From: Serratia symbiotica
GTDB lineage: Bacteria > Pseudomonadota > Gammaproteobacteria > Enterobacterales > Enterobacteriaceae
Direction: 5' to 3'
Assembly: GCA_900380265.1 (NCBI GenBank)
Contig: LR025083.1
Coordinates: forward strand, 558,001-622,000
DNA length: 64,000 nt
Within the stretch, counting starts at the first letter, position 1. Every line of letters starts with the position of its first letter. The notes below the pieces were generated by a model, which searched no databases, was not told where the DNA came from, and worked only from the letters and a program-made list of their open reading frames with translations. The position numbers and the translations under genes are program-made. Positions 10,101-23,568 of the stretch are shown in pieces.

Positions 10101-13100
10101 TAACTTTTGGATTTTCTGCATCAAGTTTATGGAATCATCAGGACAGGATCGGCACGCCTGGTAAAACTTTTTAGTTTACTTGTAGCGTTATTCTGGATAT
10201 CGTGTATGCGGAGGGTTAAGAATCGGGAAATATATTGTGAGCAGCTATTTGGCCACATAGAATAGATATTCATTTGTTGCCGAACAGGTGTAATCGTAAC
10301 TTGCAGCCCGGCGTCTTGCCTGCTTTATATTTAACGCTAAATCCAGACTGCCGATAGCAGTCTGGGCTGGGGAGCCGCTTACTGGTAATACTATAGCAGG
10401 CTCCTCAGGCTGATCGATCGCAACTGCATGGCTCAGTGACTTTGCCATACGGGCAAAATCACTTCGGCTTTGAGTCAGAAGTTAGGCCGCCTAATCATCT
10501 GTTGTACCTGTGCCTTGCTAAGCATGCCGATATTGGCATGCATGGCTAGCATAGATGCTTTGTTTGAGAGTCATATCGCAGTCGTCAATAAATTGATGCC
10601 GGTTATCACCTCTTGTTTGATTCGTTCGCTGTTTATCATTAAGTGATTGTGCTCCGTGCGTTTTCGGAGTTCAGGCGCACCCACGCGGGTGTCGTGGTCT
10701 AACTGCAAGCCATCAAGCGGTAACGTAGCTCGTATTACTTAAGTCTAGGCATTGCAAGTTCTTCACTCTAACATTGCTTGGACGTAACTACCATCCAGAT
10801 TAGAACTGCCTTATTGGATGATAAGGCCGCCAGATAGGTCAATGGTTACATTACTACTCCTAGTATATAAGATGTTAGGGCATCTAGCTGGTTCTAACGG
10901 AAGTGGACTCCTTTGAGGAGGTTGAAATAGGCTGTCAGCACCTGCGTTATCTGCACTCTGGACGAGTTAATCGGCAGGTCATCCATACCGATACTTGTTG
11001 TTACATTTTGGGTCAGTGGTTTGGGTGAACACAGCAATGAGTTTTAGTTGTCACCAAGTGCAGATTATCTATATGGGTTTACATCCTGCATTGTTCCGCT
11101 GATCGGAGGAATTTGAAACTGGCAGTGGCCACCATATACACCCTATCATGGTGCTGTTTCAATCGGTAAATCTAGTCCCTAGCCATATTACGAAGATCTT
11201 TGAGAGTGGCAGCAGTCATTTATTTTCACAAAAAGGTGGCTGACGCATTAGTGTCAATCAGAGTGAGAGTAGAGAGAGGTGCTGGTTCGGCGACGGTGAT
11301 GGTTCGAATGCTTGTGAGGATTAATATGCTATCCAGCGACTGAGGTGATAGTGAGGAGAGTGCTAGTAGCGTTTCTTGTTCACCTTACCTGCCAAACGGC
11401 AGTAAGGGGGGGGGGAAATTGACAATGATAGCGCTTTTATTACTGAGTGTGGTTTCGTAGTGCCTATGGCAGGCATCTTAAGTTTCATTCTGAGAAACGC
11501 ATCCCGCGGCAGTAATACTAAGACCTGCTTGTGCAGGAGGGTGTTATCAGTTTACTGAGTAGAGCCCTGTTTAGGCGATTCCCTACTAGCATGTGGATTT
11601 GCATCAACAGCCAGTGCTAGTTAGGGTGTTAAGGAATAATATCTTGCACAATATCCAGGTTTGGTTGTTATACAGACTGAGTTACGCCAGTTACATGGAG
11701 GCTTATATAGGGTAATCTCTATTATCGTAGGTGTGCTCGCCGCGCTATTGATAGCAAGTATTCCTCAGGTTTAATTGTCTCGTGTCGGCGAGTGTCGGTA
11801 GCGCACGTACTATGTAGTGCCTGTTTTAATCCACTATGGCGGACGGGTTAAAACTAGCACATCGCTGATAGCTTGCGTAACGGCGATGGTAAATACCAAC
11901 TACTCATCCTCTAATGCTGCCATGATCTCTAGGCTAAGCCTGCTGGCTAATTAACCATGCAATAGCTTTGGGAGTGACAGTCCCCATACTGGCGTGCTAG
12001 GTGCTTTTGGTCAGCCGGCACGTATCTTTACGTGGTTGCGTATATCTATCCAGACTATATTATTCAGGTTTAGTACAGTTCTCGCAGCTGTGCTGGCTGG
12101 ATGTATCACTAATATAAGAATCTATAGAGGTTAAAATGCCGGCGGATGGCCAACCAAGAAAGATACAGGAGTATAGCGAGTAAGCTTATTTTTTAGGCAC
12201 ACTGCGTAGATGCCGGTTATGTGGCTAATCGGACGGATATCTAGAATGTCATCTATGTGAGAGTTAAGGAGAGGACGCCGTTGATGCTAATTTCTATACA
12301 ATTGATGCTGCCATTCTATATAGGTGACCTAATACTCAAATAAAGCTTTCACGCCACCATCCTTCCTGTAATCACAGTACTACTATTATCGGTGAGTGTT
12401 CTTGGATTGTTAGCTTTATTGGGATACTGAATTGGGGGATAGGTATAGGAAACTTATGCTTAAACATTGACATGTATGTTTTTTAGTTCCTTTCTGCTTG
12501 TCAGGGCTGAAAGGTGCAATATCATTATGTCATAGTTTAATGATACCATCTTAGTGGTATAGAGATAGTCTCGTCATTTAGCTTTATGTCCAGCAATTAG
12601 TAAAGATTGTAGTTGGGTTTGATCACTATAGCTTCGAGGGTTATGCCTATCGGCAGGTCAACCAAATTGAAGTCTATACTAGCAGAGCATTGAACCCGTT
12701 CTGGTAGAGAACGCCTGTAGTTTATGTTATTTAGCCAGCAATATCTCGCTGGCTCGGCTGCACGCTGGCGTGGGCTTTGATAAAGGTCAGTATAGCAGGT
12801 AAGATCAAGACACTTCGTTAAATGTCTTACTAGGCTGTTTTTATACTGATGCAAGACAAACCAGGGATTACGGACATGCCCGGGTTGTGAGAAGGCTTTC
12901 TCTATGACTGCTACGCTTCTCTGTGGGATGAGTTAGTTGTGGACACATATCCGGCAAGTAGATATCGTTTCCCCAGTATCCGGTATTTGTTTTGATGGGA
13001 CCTTTGCCTATAGGTAGCTACGCCTCGTAATGGAATATACCTTATTAATATCTGTGCATATTAATCTGGTCTCTTGTACATTAACAGGGTGTAGATTAGC

Positions 13101-16100
13101 CGAGAATACTACGGGTGAATCCCTTAAGAAATAAAGATAGAGAAGGCCATTAAGTTAAGAATCCGGACCAGCTTGCGAATGCTGCACTTCATCTCGGTAA
13201 AAATCGTTCTCTCATCCGTCAGAAAGGGGAATGGCTCGATACAGGTAAGGTACCATAGTTTATTCCTTTTACGGGGAAATACCTTTTTTACTGAGTTTGG
13301 GCCTCTAGGCGGACTCTGCATGAGTATGGTGATCTGAGAGTCACGTCCTCTCATGTTAGTTAATTTTTGTATAGACGTAGGTGTTGAAACAAGAAGTTTC
13401 GGATTATCAACGGGTTACTCAATCGACGCCCCCCTATACGATGAGACCCCTCGGGTAAATAGGCTGCACCTATTTTGACGTTACAGTGCATACCAGGCAA
13501 GTCTTGATTGATTAAGACTGACCCTTTCAACACCCGTAGGGTGTTAGCCTGAGTGCGGATAATTGTGAAACCCAGCAGCTGGACAATCTATGAAATCATT
13601 TATTTAGCCTCATCTCCTAAGTGGTCAATGTTTGACAGAAATGCTTCACCCCCAAGCATTTTGGCTTTACCTTCGCTCACCCAAAGCGAAGTAGCAGGCA
13701 GGGGTAGGCCCGGCTGTGTTACAGAGTTCCTCTCCTCACACCACCGGAGGTGGTGACAGTATCGTAGTAACACAGCCTGACTTGGCCGTGGTATTAGTAG
13801 CTCAGCATTGATTTTGCATCACTCTTAGTTTATTTGGGAGTAACTGCGGCGCAAGCATGAGGCGGGTTATTTGACCGTGAATCAACATATCTCTTGGCTC
13901 AAGATGCTTGGACTTGTGTAGTGCTAAGATAAGGTGTACTAGTTCCTCGTCTCGGTATCCCATTAATATAGTACTCAAACCAATCGCAACAGGCTAAGCG
14001 GCGTAGGATGCGTATTACCACTGAAGAGAAGTGGGTTTGTAATAGCAGAATAAGTTGTCCGTGCGTACTACTTCAGGTTATAGGCTCTTTGTTATGGTGT
14101 TGAAATAAGCATTGTACTTTTGACGGGTGTCCGGAGGAATAAGTTGGTTTCGTACGCTATAGCGCTGATGCTAATTCAGTGAGGAGGTCTGCGCAGTAAT
14201 GCTGTGTACGGAATACTGAGAACGTTTTTAATAAGTCATTCAATATCTTTTTAGCAGCTAAGGTGCGTTGGGTTTGCTTACAAGGATATAATTAGCGATG
14301 TTGGTTGTTTGTTTGGATAGACAAAAACTAGAGGATTGATCAAGACATTTAGTATTGATCTCCAGTTATTTCAAAATAGAGGGCTGTAGCCCGATTATTG
14401 TGTTTCAGTCTGATAAGTTTATCACCTCATTGGGAGAGAGCTGATGTATGCAGTCATGTTAAGTTCTTCGGCCATCGATATAACCTATCAAGGTAAGGCT
14501 AGATCATTAGGCACTGCTAGTGACGATTGAACGTCAGTAATCAGGGTATTCATAATGCACACCGCTGTGGTTATGATGTGTGACATTTGCACGAATCTTT
14601 TGATAAACCACACGAATTGCAACCATCTCGGCTCCAGCCAGTTTGTGGTATTATCGAGTAGATTATATCCACTTCCATCGCAGTGTGATTAGATAAATAG
14701 GGTACCAGACAGGGTCTGTTTTTAAAACAGACAAGGCTAACTGTCAATATATTATGGACTAGCTTAATCTTATCAACACGTCTGACCTGTTTTGCGTTGA
14801 GCTTACAAATGGTGATAGGAAAGCAGTCTTTGGATCCCGAAGTTTGTCTTAGCTATGGAACTCACATATCTTAAAACTGAATAAGCCAGTGCTGATTCTT
14901 TTTTCCGCGCCTGGCTCAGCAGGCGCGGAAAGTGGCTTTAAATAGGCTGTCTGAGCTTTCTCTTGTGGTAGTACCAGAGCATCAAGATCAGCATTTCTGC
15001 TCTATTCCTCAAGGCCGAATAGTACTGTTGACGGCAGTATTGAGACTTGGAAACTTCCACATTCACCTGCCATTTTATGAGTTAAATCACTTGAGTTTTA
15101 ACATAGTTGCTACCGTCTAATTGGTAGGGGCTAATGTTGCTTTATTTTTTACTAACTTTAAATCAAGCTCAGTACTTTCTTATGTAGCTGGAATCTAAGA
15201 TATACCGATGCTTGGTCATGCTGCGCATACAGTTGTGGATCACTCTTTTAACTAGTTCAAAGTTTAAATCCTTGTTCGTAATCGTTGCAGAAAGCAAGGC
15301 GTAATATAGTTTGGCGAAATGTTAGGAATGTTTCCCTGTTGATCCTGTTAATATGGGGCGTTCAGCTCTGCTTTTTAGAACTGTCTGGCTTGGCGATTTT
15401 CTTTTCAAGCTTATTAAGGAGTAGCGCATGATTCTCCATGCTGCGGATCGATTGATTAACCATGTTACATTTCGCTAACTCTTTGTAGTATGCGTAAGCA
15501 TAAGGGGCGCATATTTACACCATGCCCACTTAGCCTTATTTTGTAAAGTTATTGGGAACAGTAGGTAAAGATATATTAATTAAATATTGATACGTAGTGT
15601 ATGTGTCGCTATGTTAGCGTCACAGGAATCTTCCCATCAAGTCGATACTTCAAACAGAGCGATTTCTTAGGAATATTAGTAAGACATTAGAGCAGAGAGG
15701 TTGGACCGAGCGCAGCCTTCTTCTGTTTTAGTAAATCCATTTTGCGCATTTGCCGTCTTCGAAAAGACAGAGGCTAAACTTAATGAAGTATATCTGTCTT
15801 TCTCTTTGAAAATCATGTTTGAGGTACTCACCTGTAAGATGACGGAAGCTGCTTCATTGGATTTAATGCCTGACACAGCTCGCATGTCATCTAGCAATCC
15901 CGGAGTGAATATACTGCCTATAATATCGGTCCGGACCGTTGTATTACTTTCAGGATGAAGTGCATAACTAAAATATCCTTTACCTTCGTGTCTGTCTTGT
16001 TGGCTACATCGTCAATGACTTTTATTAAAGATTCACGGTCAATATCGTTGGTATTATGATAAGCGAAGTTTGTTTGAGTACGGATTTATAAGTGATACTG

Positions 16101-19100
16101 GATCTAGTGTGTTATTACCTAGGCTAAGCTAATAAACCGGCCACGAGATTTCAGTTGACATCCGTAGTAGTTTTACCAACCTGAATCAGGTGATGATACA
16201 AGCGCTTAGCCTTGCCTAGCTCGCTATACGTGGTGCGATATAAGAACTGTGTCTGTGCCCAAGAGAGGACAAGTTGCTAGACAAGGCGCCGCTGCGTGAT
16301 AAGCGGTGAGCGTCCTTATGATTAGGTTTTCTCTCATGCTAAGGACTCTATTTAGAAAACTAAGGGCTATTTACGTGCGTTATGCAAATTCAGGGCTCCT
16401 CTGACAGCCTATAGATTCCGGATGCCTTATTTGGGCCGCTGAGTTTTATCTGGTTATTAAAGTACGGGTTACGAGCGTCCTCTTGTGCAGGCCGAACCGC
16501 AGAGCCTTTTAGGTCATGGCATTGGTTTGAGGATAGTATGATTTCTGCTAGGCTTTCGAATTTCTCAGGGCATGCTGTTTCTAGCAGCTCATCCCTATAT
16601 AGATCGGGCGTAGGTCATTTATCTGATATGGTTATTTCTGAGGTTTATTTATTGAGAAGGCGGTGATCTTAATGCACGACCTGATTGATGGTGTGTGATT
16701 CTCCACCTAAGTGATCAATACCTTGTGGTCGATAGTGACATTTGTTTTCGCCACAATCGACTAGTGGATGCCGGTATTCTTCGTCCCCGCGCCGCAGAAG
16801 TGGCAATCCTTACAGGCTAAGGGTAATAGCTAGTGCGATGATTACGATATCTGCCGTTATCGCCCTGTTTGACAGGTGTCGATAACGAATCACCTCCAGA
16901 TGGTGCATTGCCTCATATGACCATCGTTAGCTTCCGCATACAGGTTGGTGGGGTTCTCCTGCTAAGGAGCATAAAGGACCAGGGTCCGTGCTTTAAAGAC
17001 CTCGACGCTGCGCCCGTGCTAAAGAACGTTAAGTGTCGTTACTTCCTTTACACTGCATTCACAGTAGCCTGTAACCGATGATGGGAAGCTTATAATTATC
17101 GGTCAGTTGACAAGACTATCCTGGCATTAAATTCAAATTACGCTAGTTTGAGTCGGGTTTAGGATACCGGAAAGCTGAATACTAATTTCTTCCCCAGATT
17201 ATGCTATGCACCGCTGTGATTATGGGCTGATTTGATTAACTGGCTGTATTTATCGCCACTTTACAAACGTGTAGTTGGCGATAGCAATCGATTTAATTAG
17301 CTAAATTAGCTAGCGTATTGCCAGTTATATACTGTACTGAGTTGCTTTCCGCTTGAAAACAGCTGTTCTTTTTTGGGTGTGATACCATCAATAATCATCG
17401 CTACTTTATTCGGAGTAATTTACCTGCCTTACAGCTAGTTTACTTGCTGGGATAAGCTAAACAGCTCTCTCTACCAACGGCATCGGCCAGTGCCGTTCTG
17501 TAGCACCTACGTTACTACTGTTTACTGAATATGCATTTTTATATTTACTACGTCCTCTCATTGAATCTGGACCCGACATTGGCCCGCAGGCTCTGAGGGA
17601 CAACACTCGTTCTCAATCCCCACATCCTACCTGCTTAGTAACCGGTAAATTCAGTGAATAAGATCATAGCAGCCCTGCCGGGAACCCGTTAGGTTATGCC
17701 GAATAGTTTCGTTGTTTTTCAAGTTTTTAGTCAGTCATTAGTACGCTGAAGCAACTGCAGACCGGATGCTTGTCCCGAAAGGAGTGTGCTACCGTTGTGC
17801 AGGGAGATTCCTGCGAATATCCACTAAGCCCCAGCAGTTGCCTAAGTTCGTCCTGATATCCGTTAAGAGTAAGTCTGTTATAGTGTACTCATGATATTAA
17901 GTATCTGTAACATCCCTGCGATCGGCGGTCATATAGTAGTATCAATGCTCGAGTTCATTGGAAAAGTGTTTGCCAGTATGGTTGCAGCTGGCTCTAGGGG
18001 TGATCACTCACATAAAATTCTACTCTGGGCGTAGAGGTGGAAGAGTAAATCGATGTCTCGTTACTACTTAAGCCTGTTTTAATCTCTAGCAACTAGTTGC
18101 GCTACCTAATATCGCCTTTTAGTATAGGCACATCACTTCATTTTTAGCTATGGTCGTGACCGGCTAGCAGGTAATGGTAAGGCCATAGAAATAATCCTGT
18201 CGCACATCTAACACCGGTACCAGCGTAGCTGCAAAACGGGTACAGGTTTAGGCATCTAGCCGGCTAGCCCGACATCTGAGGCGAGATAAAGCAGGCGTCC
18301 ATCGTCTGATTTAGCACTATTAAAGTCTGCTGAAACTCGGCGGTATCGTGCTGATTTCAGTTTATTTTCTAGTACTCCGGAGTAACTTAGTGTGATTTTT
18401 AGTTTTATTGGCGGGTGGAGGCGTAGGTAGGGTATATGTTAAGGATAAATACCGATCCTTCTTACTGCTATGCTTATTTGTATTATGCCTGTATCAACAC
18501 AGTATTAGTGCTTAGGCTAGTTTATAAGACAAAAAGAGTTGTTTTCCTCTTAATAAATCAGCGGGTTCAGTACCTGCTTCATATGCACAAGCAGGCAGCC
18601 GGTGCCTGAAATGAGGCGTTGAACTACAAGAATCTCTGCTCTCCTCGTTTATAAACTCAGGCTTGATCTTTTTAGGCGATCAGATGTGATCGGCGTGATG
18701 ATAGTATTTTAAGTGTAAGCAGCGCTAGAATATCTGGATCAATATTGAGCGGGTGATTATTGGCATCCTTCTTCTATTTTACTGACAAAAGACAAACTGT
18801 ACGAGGCTTTTCAGCCCTTTGTCACTTCGATAAAAGCAGGACCTGGGTCTTGTTGCGTTAGGTGTAGCTACCTCACTTTTGGCGGTCAGCAATCAACTAC
18901 AGGCAATCGTGCTCTTTCGTAAATACTTTCGCAGATTAAAGAAGAGGATTTTCTCCGAACAGATGCGTATTCTATAGGCTATACCACTTTCTTAAACGTG
19001 ATAGATCTCTTAGTAGTTATTTAATATATAGCTAGGCCTGGCGCCCCCGCGCCTTAAAATTCCCATCAGGTAAGGTGTAATTATACATTGCCAGTTTGGT

Positions 19101-21200
19101 GCACAGCTTTGACTAAATTATCCATACAGCTTTGGGAGAATTTTTAGCTAAACGTAAGGTTGGCCGCTCTTGTTTAAGGAATACGCATTACCACGTGTAG
19201 CTATACTGTATCTTGTCTCACGTTAGTCTAATCTCAACTATGTCATTTTTAGAAATAGGACTGTAAGAGCAGATTGGTTGAATTTAACCATGATATCTGT
19301 TTTATCTATAAATGAAAGCAGGTGGGAGCACTTGCAATTATAAAGATTATCTCGTCGATTCTTTGGGTGCTTTCACCCACTTTGCGTGTATGCGGCGTTT
19401 TTTTCGATTTACTAGCTAACACTATCTGTTTATCGACGATATAATCATGCCTGAGTCCGCTGCCCCCGGTCTTGCTCCTCTGGTTAGGTAAGGCTAGCTC
19501 CGACAGCTTATTTGAAGGCGCTACTGCTTCAGGTATTGATGAGCAGTTTTCTGCCTGTTCACTGTTGTTATTTATCTTGATCGGCCCGTCAACCTATTCC
19601 GGACCTTGCGGGCCAACTTTCTAGGTTCAAACACAAATAGACTAATTTAAAATGGGTTATGCAATGATCACGAGTAACGATACCAGTACGAGGTAAAAAA
19701 TTCATTTTGTATGATTCGGCGATCGAAGTGATAATTTAAGCAAATAGACCGTCGTTGTGATCACCAAACTGCCTGCAAATAGCATCTCTTGTACGTTTAC
19801 CTCCGTCTTATCATCACTGGCTTGTTTTAAAAGGCATTTGTATGAGGTTACAAGCGCAAGTTTGCTTTCGGCACCTAGCAGCTCCCGATCATCTTTTCGA
19901 TCAAGAGCTCCTTGATCTCACCTGGCTTGCGTAAGCCATTCGCATATGACCTTTATGAGAACTATCTTAGTTAGAGTTATCTTGTTTGCCAGTAGCAATG
20001 TATTCCACGTGATCAATGTACAGATGCTGTAGCAGTTCATCTGTTTTGTTGTTCTTTTTGCGGCGTTTTGATTGAGCCCTAGATTGTGTGTCGTCGACCT
20101 TATAAAGGGTCTAGTCTATAATAGTATAGGCAAGTACAGTGAAGATTTCTGTTTATTGGGTGTGTGTCTTGTAACAGAACCCTAAGAGTACCTCGCGAAG
20201 AGAAAGTATGCTAATCAGCAGCGGTGTGCAGCAGGCTTGACTTTGATGACTATTCCTTGTGTTCTGTTTTTTAAAGCGGAAGGTGTCTAGATTATAGTAG
20301 GAACTCATCTGCTGGAATCAGCGCCGCCCGCGCTGCTGACTATGCGGGAAGAGGCCTTCACCTTTCGCGTGCCGAGTGGCATTTAAGTAGCTAGTACCTA
20401 GCTTTGCAAGCTGTTTCTTAGAGAGTTTACTAACTGGGCTAAGTACCCAACCGGCTTTGAGTTGCACTTACTCTAAGCATTGTCAATTAGTTGCCGTGCC
20501 AGTGCCGGCAAAGATTCATCCCTGGCAGCATCCAGCCTCGGAAATGAGCCTCACTAACAACTGGATCGCGGGTGGTATTGTTTTTTGATGCCGAATACCG
20601 AGGTGATGCGGAGTTGCTATATTCGGTTACATGTATCCTGCACTGTAAAATTAAGGTGAAGAATAGGTGAGAGAAAATGTAGGTAGTGACTGGTGTATGA
20701 ATTAGTCAATAAATGGTTAGAAAAGTAGGAAATCATGAAAATGAGGAAATACACAGGAAATTTTTAGAATGTGAGTATCGCCATCGACGTGCTCCCTAGT
20801 GGCCTATTGCATGGGGGTATAATCATACTCGGTTAAGTTAAGCACGTAACAGGGTGGCTGTAACACATCTCCACTAGTGTTACGTTCTGTGTTAGTACAA
20901 CGTCTGCTAACACATAGTGGCTTCTTATTGCGGTGAAGAATGACATGAGTTCTGGCCTTGCTTCTCCTGGCGGATATCCTCATAAAATTGACTGGCATAG
21001 CCTCTCTGCTGGTTTTAACATCAAGGGCGAAAGCGTTTCGCTGGCGACGGTTTACCACGTTTATCGTTACTCATTTTGTGACATTCATACAGGGGTTAAC
21101 CAGAATAAACTTCATCTCAAAGATCGAAAATGATCCCCAAATGGTGTTATCAGCTCTTGAGGCGCTGCTAGTAATTTAAAAGGGCCACGGCCTAGCTAAT
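10101..21200. other. gene desert, second part (higher GC)
   Basis: About 11 kb with no intact gene. By eye the base composition is noticeably less AT-rich than at 40-49 kb, which suggests the ancestral genes died more recently. Open frames are all under 90 codons. Examples are 10245-10448 minus (67 codons, starting MAKSLSHAVAIDQPEEPA) and 15676-15960, where both strands are open. The minus frame of the latter contains GLLDDMRAVSGIKSNEAAS. These look like gene fragments, but I cannot assign a family to any of them. A G10 run lies at 11406-11415 and a GC-rich hairpin at 14902-14931. Confidence 0.55.
14902..14931. repeat. GC-rich perfect inverted repeat, 12-bp arms, 6-base loop
   Basis: TTTCCGCGCCTG at 14902-14913 pairs exactly with CAGGCGCGGAAA at 14920-14931, with loop GCTCAG. 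The stem is strong and terminator-like. A T-run precedes it on the plus strand instead of following it, so the usual U-tract arrangement is missing on either strand. It is probably a fossil of a terminator whose gene has vanished. Confidence 0.65.
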
Positions 21201-22534
21201 TAAAGTCATCGGGAATATAGATATTCATATTCATCCGCCAGCAACTAACTTTAAAATAAACCTGTATTCAGCTAGCGGAATACATCAGCAGGGTACGCGA
21301 TAGAGACTAGTTCAAAGCCTGTTGCACTTGTGCAGAAATGCTACTCTTTTGCTAGAACACCTGCGTTTTATGATTATTATCAGATTTCGCTGTGCTACAG
21401 GGGCAGCGAATGTGGGTCATAAATGAGAGAATAATCAATATGATGAGCAGATCAGGCAATCTAGCTTCCTCACGGTTACTCTGTACGAGCTTCTGCTAAC
21501 AACGCTCTACACGGCTAAATTCCTGTGCGGGTCTACTCGACAGTAGGTAGACCCAGGTGTTGAGATAGTTATCTAGACACTGTCTAGTCTGTATAGTGCC
21601 TTTTATAATAATACATATATAGTTCGGTCAGGAAGGCATGACTGGTGAGTTTGCGTTGATCTCTAGTGAGTACTTAACGTATATGCTAGGTGGCTTACCT
21701 TGGTTGAGGTCAAACCCGGGCTTGAAATACGTATTTCTGTTATTCGGATTATAAGAAGCCTTGATGTTACATATTTTATAGCGTATATCTTAGAGTTGCT
21801 AAGTCCTCAACAGGAAGTTGTTTGTATTCTCCGAAGCTAGAAGGTAGCCTTCCATTACTAACTTGGTCTACGTGAGTATCTAGGCGGGTACTGTTATACC
21901 TGCTTATTGCGAGATGAGTTCCCATATCGGGTTTATTTTAGAGTGACATGCGCTCGTTAAGTCTAATATAGGTTAGAGCAGTTCATTTATCCATCAGCGC
22001 ATGTTTTTCTAGTAAAACCGATAAACAGGTTTCCGTATCTGCTGTTAATAGCGTTCAGCTGTATATGCCACTGAATATTGTTCCTGCATAGCCACCCAAG
22101 CTAGTAAAGTATAAGTGTTATATCCCGTATCATACTGTAGGCAGGCAACTAACCTGCGCAAAACCCAGGCTGTCGTCACTTCGATTCCACTTTATATCGG
22201 GAGTAAAATAGGGCCCTCTATTATTGAATGTGCTAGGCTGGTATGAGTTCTAATCATGCATGGGTTTAGTGATGTTGGGCACTAAAAACATTCCAGTGCA
22301 TAGGTCTTTCCATGCAAACTTTTCCGTTCAGCTATTATGTGATGGCTTTCAACTTAAAGTAGGTGAGATATCGCTCTAGTCGCAGCGTTACAACCAATCT
22401 GAAATTATAGTTAGCTATTATTCTGCGTATAATGTTTGTGACACATACTCATCTAGCCGATGAGTATGCTCTATCCTTTTGCATTAAACCTAGAATAGCT
22501 GTCTCCGCAAAGCCAAACCCTTTACGTTGTAAGA

Positions 22535-22759
22535 GTGGCTTGCAGATTTGCAATTGGTGGCGGAATAGAATACCGGCTAGGTAGCCGCGTTAACTTGTAT
22601 CTTGAGTATAATTGTAGCAGTGCCTCCCGTGGGTTATTGAACGACGCCCCGGGAGGGGCTTTGGTACTTGATAGTGTCACGAGTCTTGCCTGCATTACTC
22701 AGGGTAGCGTCTTATTGTCACCAAACTACATGCATAATCGTTTCAGGAGGGTTTCCTAG
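22535..22759 (+). pseudogene. possible outer-membrane beta-barrel protein fragment
   Basis: This 74-codon open frame has alternating hydrophobic and polar residues. The segment GIEYRLGSRVNLYLEY and a later VLLSPNYMHNRF resemble the strand pattern and C-terminal end (VLLGVNYRF type) of small outer-membrane barrels such as the OmpX/Ail or OmpA-like families. There is no signal peptide and no start context, and flanking frames are closed. It is a guess from pattern only. Confidence 0.22.
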
Positions 22760-23540
22760 ACCGGGTCTGGAGAAAGCGTTTTGATCTAATACCTAGGTCT
22801 GTAGTGATGCCAAAAGTGTCACCTGTACCTTCATGACTATATGTATTAATGGATCGGAAATATACTCGTGGCTATTAAGCGAACATTCGGTTTCCATTTT
22901 GGCTTACAATATTTATTTATGAAAGTGTTTGGTAGAGTACCTCTTGTATCAGTGAAATGACTGAGCTCACTTTCGCATCGTTGGGCTTGCAGATCGCAGT
23001 GTATCTCATCATAGACGTTTTCGAGTTTATGGCCAAAGAAGTTACTGCTTTTTTGTTTAGTTAGTGCGCCGCCTTGCATGACTTTCTTATGCATCTCTTC
23101 CAGAAGAAACTATCTCTAATAAAGCTGTCCTTCTTTTTCCTGTGGAAATTGAAGCTTGATGTTATAAGTGATAGGGTAATGGCGTATTCATATTCTAGTA
23201 TATGGAGCTCCAGAAGTAAATTCAGGCACTTTGTTCATCGTTAGGTGAATTTCTGCCAATATAAAGTAGCAGCCCGTAAAGGTTGACGGGATTCCAATAA
23301 GTCATTGATTAAAGAGTTCTTTAACAGGTCGATCCAGGATCATATTTTCAGGATGGCCCGCGATTTACCTATCTTGATTGATAGCGAATGGTTATTAACG
23401 GCAGTCTGCCAGACTGGTAAGATTCTCAATCAAATTCTTTATCAAAAAGAGTCTGTGGAAACAGAAAGAAACCACAGCCTTTTCGGGTCCAGACAGACTC
23501 GATAATCAAAACCTGTGTTCAATAGTGCCTAGCCAATCCA

Positions 23541-23568
23541 ACGCTAGAATTTCTCGGAATTCTAGCGT
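23541..23568. repeat. perfect inverted repeat, 11-bp arms, 6-base loop
   Basis: ACGCTAGAATT at 23541-23551 pairs with AATTCTAGCGT at 23558-23568 around the loop TCTCGG. No U-tract follows. It sits in decayed DNA and is possibly an old terminator or operator. Confidence 0.6.

Noticed and set aside
13721-13755. Hairpin CACCACC-GGA-GGTGGTG
   Set aside because: A seven-base stem is expected several times by chance in this window.
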